Source of the DNA: JAKASV01 sp964595035
GTDB lineage: Bacteria; Babelota; Babeliae; Babelales; Vermiphilaceae
Assembly (NCBI GenBank): GCA_964595035.1
Contig: CAZQNW010000046.1
Coordinates: 1-6,999 of the forward strand
Length of the DNA: 6,999 nucleotides
Reading direction: 5' to 3'
Part shown: positions 1-6,140 of the stretch, piece after piece
How positions within the stretch are numbered: the stretch's first letter is position 1
How the letters are laid out: every line of letters starts with the position of its first letter
Position numbers and translations under genes: made by a program
The notes under the pieces: generated by a model
The model's input: only the letters and a program-made list of their open reading frames with translations
The model's database searches: none
What the model was told of the DNA's origin: nothing

Positions 1-68
1 TCATCATATTTCATCTGCTGGAGAGAACTTATGTTAGATTGCGTAACTCCTGTTATATACAGAGTTAG
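1..68 (+). other. Possible 3' end of a truncated upstream plus-strand gene
   Basis: Two plus-strand frames are open from the left edge and then close. One stops with TAG at 35-37, and the other stops with TAG at 66-68 after reading ...LLERTYVRLRNSCYIQS. A strong hairpin terminator begins about 15 bases after the second stop, which is the arrangement expected at the end of a plus-strand gene. The fragment is too short to identify or to choose between the two frames. It could equally be noncoding spacer. Confidence 0.25.
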
Positions 69-82
69 ACAAAAAATAAATA

Positions 83-126
83 AAAAAAAGAGTACATCAC
101 ATGTCAAAGTGATGTACTCTTTTTTT
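83..126. terminator. Bidirectional intrinsic terminator
   Basis: A perfect 12-base stem (89-100 with 109-120, AGAGTACATCAC against its complement) closes an 8-base loop. The stem is flanked by an A run (82-89) on the left and a T run (120-126) on the right, so both strands give a hairpin followed by a U tract. It lies 58 bases after the stop of the minus-strand gene 185-886 and shortly after a possible plus-strand gene tail. It can therefore end transcription from both sides. Confidence 0.85.
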
Positions 127-184
127 ATATTTCACTCAAAAAGAACCCAAGAACCTCCATCTCCCCTTCAAATCAAAAACTTCA

Positions 185-886
185 TTATTTATTGTGGCGT
201 ATTTTTGCGGTTATACCATTAACAATGCGTAATTCGTTATTGCCGCCCTTTTTCTGCATAGATGCACTCTTAAGATTTTGCAATAACATTTTAATTTCAG
301 ATAAGCGTCCGCTGAGTGTTTGTTCTCCAGCCGCATTCACAAGCTTGAATATTTGATCAATCTTATATTCAAACTTCGCAAGTAATTTACCATCCAATAA
401 ATCCTTGCAGCGTCCTTCTAATTCCTTACCAAGCTTAATAGCCTTTACTCCATCGTGAGCATTTAAATATTCAGGCTTAATAAGAATCGCACGCAATTCA
501 TTAAGTTTAATTAAAAACTCGTTCAATATTTCAGAAACAAGGCCCAAGCTCTTATAAAACACAGGAGTATTTTCTGTTTTAGCTTCGGCTAATTTTACAG
601 CCAAGGACATCATAACTCTTTGTTCAAATTCATCGACTTTATCACTCATCGATAGAACTAATCTCTTGTACGGTGTATGATCCGCAGGATCGATAAAGCT
701 CGTTATACTTGCCTGGAAAAAATCTACTATACCTTCAATCTCATTGGCTAATGCATATATATACTCACGTTCATCGACTCTAAATCCAGCCTCTTGCCCT
801 GCATACGTATGCAAAGAATGCATTGCTAAACAAGAAAACAACATGACGAAAGAAAGAAATTTCTTTTTTAAGGATATTAATCTCAT
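185..886 (-). CDS. Exported helical protein of unknown function
   Basis: I do not recognise this 233-residue protein. Residues 1-29 look like a Sec signal peptide: basic start (MRLISLKKKF), hydrophobic core, and a likely cut after TYA29 before GQEAG. The mature part is charged and rich in Leu, Lys and Glu with few prolines, which suggests an almost wholly helical protein, perhaps a helical bundle or weak coiled coil (roughly residues 38-215). Only C19, inside the signal peptide, and C140 are cysteines, and no enzyme motif is visible. A lipoprotein reading at LFSC19 is poor. I chose the ATG at 886 because GAGAGGAAAATT sits directly before it and the signal peptide then begins at residue 1; a longer frame to a non-ATG codon at 931 lacks this. 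It has its own promoter (943-971) and a terminator (83-126), so it is probably a single-gene transcript. The product is inferred to be periplasmic or surface-located. Confidence 0.82.
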   Translation of the reverse strand: MRLISLKKKFLSFVMLFSCLAMHSLHTYAGQEAGFRVDEREYIYALANEIEGIVDFFQASITSFIDPADHTPYKRLVLSMSDKVDEFEQRVMMSLAVKLAEAKTENTPVFYKSLGLVSEILNEFLIKLNELRAILIKPEYLNAHDGVKAIKLGKELEGRCKDLLDGKLLAKFEYKIDQIFKLVNAAGEQTLSGRLSEIKMLLQNLKSASMQKKGGNNELRIVNGITAKIRHNK

Positions 887-942
887 AATTTTCCTCTCAA
901 CAAATAATTTCCGAATAAAAACATACCCCAAAAAAAACGGGT

Positions 943-971
943 AATATAAATAACACGACTAACACATTCAA
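943..971 (-). promoter_or_regulatory. Sigma-70-like promoter of the exported-protein gene
   Basis: Read on the minus strand, TTGAAT (966-971) and TATATT (943-948) are separated by exactly 17 bases. The expected start of transcription near 936 gives a leader of about 50 bases before the ATG at 886. The match is good, but AT-rich DNA yields such matches by chance. Confidence 0.55.
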
Positions 972-1122
972 AGTCTTACAATACTTCAATGTAAAAACTA
1001 TCTCCAAATTATGTAGGCGAGAAAACAGGTATATCGTTACTAAAATACTCCTTGTAATTTCCATTATGATACTATCTAGTTTAAATAAACGCTGTTTTAA
1101 GTCAAACGCCCATGGGAAACAA

Positions 1123-1152
1123 CTCATAGATAGACTTACAGAGTACTATGAG
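1123..1152. repeat. Short inverted repeat upstream of the mraY promoter
   Basis: CTCATAG at 1123-1129 and CTATGAG at 1146-1152 form two 7-base arms 16 bases apart, ending 12 bases before the extended -10 element of mraY. The spacing would suit a dimeric regulator binding in the -35 region, but arms this short can occur by chance in AT-rich DNA. Confidence 0.25.
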
Positions 1153-1164
1153 ATATGATAGAAA

Positions 1165-1173
1165 TGTTATAAT
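1165..1173 (+). promoter_or_regulatory. Extended -10 promoter for mraY
   Basis: TGTTATAAT combines a perfect TATAAT (1168-1173) with the upstream TGn extension. No convincing -35 element lies 16-18 bases upstream, as is common for extended -10 promoters. Transcription would start near 1180, about 28 bases before the mraY ATG at 1208. That start lies downstream of the alternative ATG at 1148 and so supports the shorter protein. Confidence 0.6.
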
Positions 1174-1207
1174 TTATTACAACTCATTCATAACAAACGG
1201 ACGTACA

Positions 1208-2272
1208 ATGTTGTACCACCTAGCCGCTTATATTCAACAAACCATATCAGCATTTAATGTCGTTCACTACATAAGTTTTCGCACAATTGCCTCGTTACTT
1301 ACTTCTTTATTCGTTACGCTCATTACCGGAAAATGGTTTATCAGAAAATCACAAAAATATTTTACAAGTCAAGCACGAGAAAACACTCCCGAACGCCATA
1401 AATTAAAAAATAATATTCCTACCATGGGAGGACTTTTAATTCTTGGAACAGTGCTTATTTCTGCTCTCTTGTGGTGTAACCTCACCAAACTTCACGTATG
1501 GTTATTCCTATTAGGAATTGTCCTTTTTGGGCTCATTGGACTCTGGGATGATATACACAAGATAACAAAAAAAAGAGGAATTTCGGCAAAGCAAAAATGG
1601 TTTTTGCAGGTAGCTTGCGCGTTCATCATCGCAATTACTTTGATAACATCATCAACTATTTCAACTTCACTCTCCATACCTTTCTTTAAAAATATCCAAC
1701 CACAATTCGGATGGCTCTTTGTTATTTGGATCATGTTTGTTATTCTCGCGGAAAGCAACGCTGTGAATCTAACTGATGGACTCGACGGATTAGCATGCGG
1801 CGTATTATTACCGAATCTCGTATTATTCACATTTCTCTGTTATGCATCAAGTCACTTTATCATAGCCCATTACTTGCATATACCATTTACCAATGTTCCT
1901 GAAATAACCGTTATAGCCGGAGCACTCATCGGATCAGTGCTTGGATTTTTATGGTTTAATGCACATCCGGCAGAAATTTTTATGGGCGATGTCGGATCAT
2001 TATCATTAGGCTCATCTTTAGCTTTATTAGCCCTGCTATCAAAACAAGAATTACTGCTCGTTCTTGCTGGGGGAATTTTTGTACTTGAAACATTATCAGT
2101 CATGCTGCAGGTTATATCATTCAAATTGCGCGGCAAAAGACTTTTTAAAATGGCTCCTATTCATCATCACTTTGAACTACTCGGTATACATGAATCTAAA
2201 ATCACAACACGCTTTATAATTGTTTCAATTATATTGAGTTTATTCGCCCTACTTACCTTAAAAATTCGTTAG
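1208..2272 (+). CDS. mraY: Phospho-N-acetylmuramoyl-pentapeptide transferase MraY
   Basis: MraY transfers phospho-MurNAc-pentapeptide from its UDP carrier to undecaprenyl phosphate at the inner membrane, making lipid I, the first membrane step of peptidoglycan synthesis. The 354-residue protein matches the family end to end (E. coli MraY is about 360): the N-terminal FNVVHYISFRTIASLLTSLF segment, PTMGG (71-75), the aspartate pair D114-D115, NAVNLTDGLDG (184-194), FMGDVGS (258-264), FKLRGKR near 305-311, MAPIHHHFE (315-323) and the LKIR end. About ten membrane segments are expected. The ATG at 1208 aligns with the usual N-terminus and lies below the likely transcription start; the frame is open to an ATG at 1148, but those 20 extra residues do not resemble MraY. 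The ribosome binding site is weak (ACGGAC). An unusual detail is Ala-Glu before SNAVNL, where most homologues I know have a small Gly/Thr/Ser pair. mraY usually sits in the dcw cell-wall cluster, but here neither neighbour is a mur or fts gene. Confidence 0.97.
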   Translation: MLYHLAAYIQQTISAFNVVHYISFRTIASLLTSLFVTLITGKWFIRKSQKYFTSQARENTPERHKLKNNIPTMGGLLILGTVLISALLWCNLTKLHVWLFLLGIVLFGLIGLWDDIHKITKKRGISAKQKWFLQVACAFIIAITLITSSTISTSLSIPFFKNIQPQFGWLFVIWIMFVILAESNAVNLTDGLDGLACGVLLPNLVLFTFLCYASSHFIIAHYLHIPFTNVPEITVIAGALIGSVLGFLWFNAHPAEIFMGDVGSLSLGSSLALLALLSKQELLLVLAGGIFVLETLSVMLQVISFKLRGKRLFKMAPIHHHFELLGIHESKITTRFIIVSIILSLFALLTLKIR

Positions 2273-2688
2273 CATATGGAACCGTACGAGCTCTTTGGAG
2301 AACCTTCAAACACCACGACGTTAAATTGATCTTCTTGTTTTGTTATTTCTACACGTGATATGCCTAATGGCTTGCCCCAAATTTTTTGAGTTGAAGCATC
2401 TACTACATAACGTTCAGTACGCAATTGTTGAGCATTCTGTTTCGCTCGACTAATAAGAGCTTTTTTTGCACGTTCTATTCTCCAATCACGCAACTTAGTA
2501 AAACCCCAATAACCAAGCCCTACACAAACTGCTGCAAGTGCCATATTTTGCTTAGTACATTTGGCAGTTAATGCTGCATATTTTTGTGAAAATTGCCCTA
2601 TCAATGCCATAGGATTTGGCCATACAGCTTGAGCACTACTAAGACTACACAAAACAATTAATGACAAAAATAATATCTTCTTATTCAT
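2269..2688 (-). CDS. Small exported or membrane-anchored protein, unknown function
   Basis: I do not recognise this 139-residue protein. It begins with a clear signal peptide (MNKKILFLSLIVLCSLSSAQA), with a likely cut after A21 before VWPN. A second hydrophobic stretch at about 48-63 (ending CVGLGYWGF) is followed directly by a strongly basic segment, about 66-90. This is consistent with a single-pass anchor or a membrane-lying helix, with the C-terminal part on the other side or folded against it. The C-terminal third (about 94-128) looks strand-forming and ends in a Ser-rich tail with a final Cys. The ATG at 2688 was chosen because GGAGG lies 5 bases upstream; the longer frame starts at TTG 2700, upstream of that site. 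It has its own promoter (2732-2760). Its TAA stop overlaps the TAG of convergent mraY by 4 bases. Confidence 0.78.
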   Translation of the reverse strand: MNKKILFLSLIVLCSLSSAQAVWPNPMALIGQFSQKYAALTAKCTKQNMALAAVCVGLGYWGFTKLRDWRIERAKKALISRAKQNAQQLRTERYVVDASTQKIWGKPLGISRVEITKQEDQFNVVVFEGSPKSSYGSIC

Positions 2689-2731
2689 GAGAACCTCCAA
2701 AAAGATCTTTAAAAATCATATTGATATAACC

Positions 2732-2760
2732 ATAGTACCTAAGGATAAGACGGAGGTCAA
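2732..2760 (-). promoter_or_regulatory. Sigma-70-like promoter of the small exported-protein gene
   Basis: On the minus strand, TTGACC (2755-2760) and TACTAT (2732-2737) are 17 bases apart. Transcription would start near 2725, giving a leader of about 37 bases with GGAGG at its end. It lies between this gene and the stop of the upstream permease, so the small gene can be expressed independently even though no terminator is visible after the permease. Confidence 0.55.
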
Positions 2761-2779
2761 AAGGTATAGAGCGCGCTTG

Positions 2780-4096
2780 TTAAACTCGTGTTTTCTGAGT
2801 GATTGGACGTGATGTATACAAATACATCACAATACCAAGGAATGTTAACAAAGCAAATAAAAACAAGGACTGCACACCAAAATACAAAAAATTACGTATA
2901 CAGGCCCCCAACAAAATAAAGCAATTGCACAAAGCAAGAAGAGGAATCCACCACCTAATTTCTATATTCTTTTTTCTGAAAACAAGAATAACGAGTGATA
3001 ATACACTCAAAGTATATGTTATGGAACATGCAAGAGCAGAAGCTTGCTGCAAGGACAATTGTTCTCCTCGCGATACAAACAGATAGACAAGCCCTAGTAA
3101 TCCTTCTGCAATAACACAATATACCGGAGCACCATGCTTATTGAGTGATGTGAACAGCGATTTAAAAAACGTATGACCATAACAAGCCATCGAATACAAG
3201 TTCCATGGATTACTAAAAAGTATTCCATAAGCAGACCCTAAGGCAGAAGCAGCGATTGCACAATACAAAATGACTTGAATCATTAACCTTGCAGTGCCAC
3301 AGCCTGGCAACAAGGTTCCCAAGAGCACAGGAAACATTTCGGTATAATGGCTTAAGCCAATCAAAGCATTGCCCAACGCCCCATAAAAAATAAATTGATA
3401 GATAAAAGCAATTGCAAGCATGATCGCATAGGAAATAAAAATCGCCAACGGCCCGTTCTTTTTCGCATTTTTTATTTGGCAACTCAAAGAACAGGCAGAT
3501 TCAAAACCTGTTGCCGCATAGAGTACTAATGGTAAAGCCGAAGGAATTCCTGCAAAATTCATATTGATACATGCGTAATTATGCCAAGAAAATAACGCTA
3601 ACCCAACGAATATTGTAAAAAATATAGGGATCACTTTGAGTACCATAAACCATATTTGAATTACACTTCCAGTCTTAGCATTAACCATATTAAGCATCAC
3701 AAAAAGCAATAACACAAAGACATCCAGAATAATAACCGGAATAGCATGTAATAACGGGATCATTTGATGCAATAGCGAAAGCGCGACATGTATCATGAGC
3801 ATTACAGAAGCAAGTTTGCCGGTAAAATAGACCCATGAACTGATAAATCCAACAAATGGATGAATTACCTGTGCGCTATACCCATAAAAACCTGCTTCAG
3901 GATACAGATTAACAAGTTTTGCTATTGATATAATAAGAGGGAGGAGCAAAAGACCGATCAGAGGGTACATAAAACAACCCAAAGCACCTGCCCAACTTGA
4001 CAACTTAACTGTATTTATAAAAATACCAGCGCCTATCATGATATTCAGATTAATTAAAATTGCCGCTGGCAATGATATTTTGTCTTCTTGTGACAC
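2780..4096 (-). CDS. APC superfamily amino-acid permease
   Basis: This is a 438-residue inner-membrane transporter with about twelve hydrophobic segments, the usual size for the amino acid-polyamine-organocation (APC) family. Segment 1 carries IMIGAGIF (19-26), whose Gly-Ala-Gly break normally binds the amino-acid carboxylate. PEAG-YGY (66-73) opens segment 3, and YAATGFESA (193-201) matches the unwound segment 6 motif, including the conserved Gly-Phe-Glu. Family members are proton-coupled importers or antiporters; the substrate cannot be told from sequence. I chose a GTG start at 4096 because TGAGG (4104-4108) is 7 bases upstream. The only other in-frame candidate, TTG at 4102, is almost on top of that site, and no in-frame ATG is near. 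It has a predicted promoter at 4120-4148 and lies 111 bases after mlaF on the same strand, so it may also receive read-through from the tpiA operon. In a host-dependent bacterium it would suit scavenging of host amino acids (inference). Confidence 0.92.
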   Translation of the reverse strand: MSQEDKISLPAAILINLNIMIGAGIFINTVKLSSWAGALGCFMYPLIGLLLLPLIISIAKLVNLYPEAGFYGYSAQVIHPFVGFISSWVYFTGKLASVMLMIHVALSLLHQMIPLLHAIPVIILDVFVLLLFVMLNMVNAKTGSVIQIWFMVLKVIPIFFTIFVGLALFSWHNYACINMNFAGIPSALPLVLYAATGFESACSLSCQIKNAKKNGPLAIFISYAIMLAIAFIYQFIFYGALGNALIGLSHYTEMFPVLLGTLLPGCGTARLMIQVILYCAIAASALGSAYGILFSNPWNLYSMACYGHTFFKSLFTSLNKHGAPVYCVIAEGLLGLVYLFVSRGEQLSLQQASALACSITYTLSVLSLVILVFRKKNIEIRWWIPLLALCNCFILLGACIRNFLYFGVQSLFLFALLTFLGIVMYLYTSRPITQKTRV

Positions 4097-4119
4097 GTAC
4101 AAGCCTCATTAAAAATTGA

Positions 4120-4148
4120 AATATAATAAAACAACATTAATATTACAA
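4120..4148 (-). promoter_or_regulatory. Sigma-70-like promoter of the APC permease gene
   Basis: On the minus strand, TTGTAA (4143-4148) and TATATT (4120-4125) are separated by 17 bases. The expected transcription start near 4113 leaves a short leader of about 17 bases that includes the TGAGG ribosome binding site before the GTG at 4096. The region is AT-rich, so a chance match is possible. Confidence 0.5.
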
Positions 4149-4207
4149 GACTTAATGCCTTTTGTCGATATGTTGGATCTGGTTTACCTGTATACATACA
4201 ACAATAC

Positions 4208-4960
4208 CTATCGACTGCCAATCTCAGTAATTGGCCCATTTGCTAAGCCACGTATAAACTGGAAAACCCAAGGATCTTCACATTGCCAAATAGTTTGAGC
4301 AGGCCCAACATACCGAATAGTACCCCCTATCAACAGTGCCACATTATCTGCAAATTCGAAAATATTCAAATCATGACTCACCACAACAGACGTCAACCCC
4401 AAGCGCACCTGCATGTCATGCATAAGTTCATGAATAATTCTTGAAGTAATAGGATCCAGACCCGTTGTTGGTTCATCATATAAAATTACTTGCGGATTGG
4501 TAATAAGAGTACGCGCAAGACCTACACGTTTTCTCATACCCCCGGACAAATCAGATGGATATGATTTTAGAATTTTTTCATCTAAGTTAACCAGTCTCAG
4601 CTTTTCTTTTACAATTGGCAAAGCATCCTCTGATGACACACCGTTTTCGAGCAATGTAATGGCTATGTTTTCAAAAATCGTAAGTGAATCCAAAAGAGCG
4701 GCGAATTGAAATACATAGCCAATGTGTGCAATCTGAGCTTCAAGTTCACGCTTTTTTAAGGTAGTTATATCGACATCATTGATATAAATGTGTCCAGAAT
4801 CAGGCTTGATTAACCCTATAATCTGCTTTAAAAGAACCGATTTACCTTCACCGGATGGGCCGATAATAACGGTCATTTGACCTGCGGGAATTTCAAGATT
4901 TACACCTTGTGTAACCCAATGTGAACCAAAGCATTTTTGCAAATTTTCTATTCGTATCAT
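4208..4960 (-). CDS. mlaF: MlaF-type ABC transporter ATPase (lipid transport)
   Basis: This cytoplasmic ATPase powers the MlaFEDB-type transporter, which moves phospholipids between the inner membrane and the periplasmic Mla carriers; related ATPases serve other MCE systems. All nucleotide-binding motifs are intact in the 250 residues: Walker A GPSGEGKS (34-41), Q-loop Q85, signature LSGGM (138-142) followed by RKRVGLAR, Walker B ending D162-E163, D-loop GLD (167-169) and switch H196. The GPSGEGKS loop, FQFAALLDSL and LSGGMRKRV are typical of the MlaF/Ttg2A group, and the end (WVFQFIRGLANGPI) has the group's C-terminal style. The ATG at 4960 aligns with the family; a longer frame to TTG at 4981 runs back into mlaE. 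The ribosome site AGGAATGAG begins within the mlaE stop codon, 7 bases before this start, so translation of the two is probably coupled. No MCE-domain (mlaD) gene follows. Confidence 0.94.
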   Translation of the reverse strand: MIRIENLQKCFGSHWVTQGVNLEIPAGQMTVIIGPSGEGKSVLLKQIIGLIKPDSGHIYINDVDITTLKKRELEAQIAHIGYVFQFAALLDSLTIFENIAITLLENGVSSEDALPIVKEKLRLVNLDEKILKSYPSDLSGGMRKRVGLARTLITNPQVILYDEPTTGLDPITSRIIHELMHDMQVRLGLTSVVVSHDLNIFEFADNVALLIGGTIRYVGPAQTIWQCEDPWVFQFIRGLANGPITEIGSR

Positions 4961-4967
4961 CTCATTC

Positions 4968-5747
4968 CTATAAAGATTCAAGCAATTGGGTCACAATATA
5001 ATTAAAAATGAGGATCAAAACAGAACTTGTTACCACACTTTGTGTTGTTGCACGGCCTACGCCCTTTGCGCCATTATCAGTTGTATATCCCTTGTATGTC
5101 CCTACTAAGGTTAAAATAAATCCAAAAACCATCGCTTTGATAAGGCCACCCATAATATCGGAAAATTCTACATATGAGGTAATACTTGTTATATAGTCTT
5201 CACCACTTAACGAAAGAACACCAACTGAAATACCGTATCCTCCAATAATACCACAGATCATAGCAAAGAGCGTTAAGAATGGGAAAATAAGCGTACCACC
5301 TACTATTCTCGGAATAATAAGATATTGATATACATTGATACCTAACGTATGCAAAGCATCAATTTGTTCGGTTACACGCATGGTTGCAATTTCAGCAGCT
5401 ATAGAAGATCCTGCGCGACCTGTTACCATAAGACCAGTCATAACCGGGCCTAGCTCACGAATAATGCCAAGCGCAACAACAAGTCCAATAAACTGTTCAC
5501 CGCCAAATTTAGAAAAACCAACATAACTTTGCAAAGCAAAAACCATCCCGGCAAAGGTGCCAGTCAGTACAGCAATGCTTAACGATTGAACCCCGATAGA
5601 ATACATTTGAGCAATAATCTGCTTAAACTTTGGTTGTGTCGTACACAAAACACGGAATACGTCTGCTACAAAAAGAGCAAACTTGCCTAGTTGCGTACAT
5701 AATGCCATCGCATATGAGCCAAGCGACTCAATAAACCTAACCATCAT
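4968..5747 (-). CDS. mlaE: MlaE-family ABC transporter permease (lipid transport)
   Basis: This inner-membrane permease is the partner of the following ATPase; in E. coli two MlaE and two MlaF subunits form the core that receives lipids from a MlaD ring. The 259-residue protein has an N-terminal amphipathic segment, about five hydrophobic spans, and the family's central block: RELGPV (97-102), GRAGS (110-114), AAEIATMRVTEQIDAL (117-132), which contacts the ATPase. GRATTQSVV (231-239) near the end is also characteristic. The length matches E. coli MlaE (about 260). The ATG at 5747 is preceded by AAAGG 9 bases upstream; a second ATG follows immediately at 5744 and could be used instead, while a TTG at 5756 touches the ribosome site and is unlikely. 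The gene starts 15 bases after secG and ends 7 bases before mlaF. Confidence 0.95.
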   Translation of the reverse strand: MMVRFIESLGSYAMALCTQLGKFALFVADVFRVLCTTQPKFKQIIAQMYSIGVQSLSIAVLTGTFAGMVFALQSYVGFSKFGGEQFIGLVVALGIIRELGPVMTGLMVTGRAGSSIAAEIATMRVTEQIDALHTLGINVYQYLIIPRIVGGTLIFPFLTLFAMICGIIGGYGISVGVLSLSGEDYITSITSYVEFSDIMGGLIKAMVFGFILTLVGTYKGYTTDNGAKGVGRATTQSVVTSSVLILIFNYIVTQLLESL

Positions 5748-5762
5748 ATGCGACAACCTTTA

Positions 5763-6110
5763 TTACTGAGCTGATTCAGTGTCTCCTGCCGGTGCTTGAG
5801 ATACAGGAGCAGCCTGATTTTGAGGTAAAGCGCGAGAAATTGGTGCTACAGGACGTGTTTTAGGAATATAGTCAGTTGTTATCTTAGATTGAAGAATTGA
5901 TAATCCGAATGATCCTAACATAAATAACCCACCTAAAATCCAAGTAATCTTCTGGAAAATATCTTGGCCGCCAGAACCACCAAACAATGTTTGGACTCCA
6001 CCACCAAGAGCTCCTAACCCCATATTTCCTTTACCCTTTTGAATAAGGATAAACAAGACTAAAAATAAACCATCGATAACCAATAGAGTTGTCAATAATC
6101 CGACTAACAT
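5763..6110 (-). CDS. secG: Preprotein translocase subunit SecG
   Basis: SecG is the small third subunit of the SecYEG channel and assists SecA-driven protein export across the inner membrane. The 115 residues show two membrane helices (about 3-23 and 53-74). The loop between them carries the family signatures QKGKG (24-28) and the glycine-rich TLFGGSGGQD (41-50). The C-terminal tail (about 84-115) is rich in Pro, Ala and Gln, as in many diderm SecG proteins, and is probably disordered. The length is close to E. coli SecG (110). The ATG at 6110 has a strong GAGGG ribosome site 6 bases upstream. It lies 30 bases after tpiA; the tpiA-secG pairing is common in bacteria and supports both calls. 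Confidence 0.96.
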   Translation of the reverse strand: MLVGLLTTLLVIDGLFLVLFILIQKGKGNMGLGALGGGVQTLFGGSGGQDIFQKITWILGGLFMLGSFGLSILQSKITTDYIPKTRPVAPISRALPQNQAAPVSQAPAGDTESAQ

Positions 6111-6140
6111 AATTTTCCCTCATAGATTAAATACTCATCT

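Larger units (their letters stand above)
887..1207. other. 321-base intergenic region between divergent genes
   Basis: This spacer separates the minus-strand exported-protein gene from mraY. It contains a minus-strand promoter (943-971), a plus-strand extended -10 promoter (1165-1173) and a 7-base inverted repeat just upstream of the latter (1123-1129 with 1146-1152). Frames crossing it lack ribosome binding sites. I see no tRNA-like or riboswitch-like fold. Confidence 0.6.

Noticed and set aside
31..222. Plus-strand 63-residue frame with GGAGAG before its ATG
   Set aside because: It runs straight through the strong terminator hairpin and into the opposite-strand gene, has a low-complexity Lys run where the A tract lies, and shows no protein-like pattern.
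826..886. Lipoprotein reading of the exported protein (LFSC19)
   Set aside because: Phe at -2 does not fit the usual lipobox, and a better signal-peptidase I site (TYA29) follows ten residues later.
744..944. Plus-strand frame opposite the start of the exported-protein gene
   Set aside because: It is a shadow of the signal peptide region of the minus-strand gene, with no supporting ribosome site or family pattern.
897..1127. Minus-strand 76-residue frame with a hydrophobic C-terminal half, in the spacer before mraY
   Set aside because: There is no ribosome binding site before its ATG, it covers the promoter of the adjacent gene, and the hydrophobic stretch is what AT-rich DNA produces by chance.
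1492..1830. Minus-strand frame of 112 residues inside mraY
   Set aside because: It lies opposite a fully conserved enzyme gene and has no recognisable content.
2273..2330. Possible mraY terminator downstream of its stop
   Set aside because: Only short complementary pieces (such as GAGCTC) are present, with no stable stem followed by Ts.
2698..2712. Palindrome AAAGATCTTT in the leader of the small exported-protein gene
   Set aside because: It has no loop or T tract, and a 10-base AT-rich palindrome is expected by chance; there is no sign that it hides the ribosome site.
4054..4239. Minus-strand frame bridging the end of mlaF and the start of the permease
   Set aside because: It overlaps both well-supported genes in another frame, covers the predicted permease promoter, and lacks a ribosome site.
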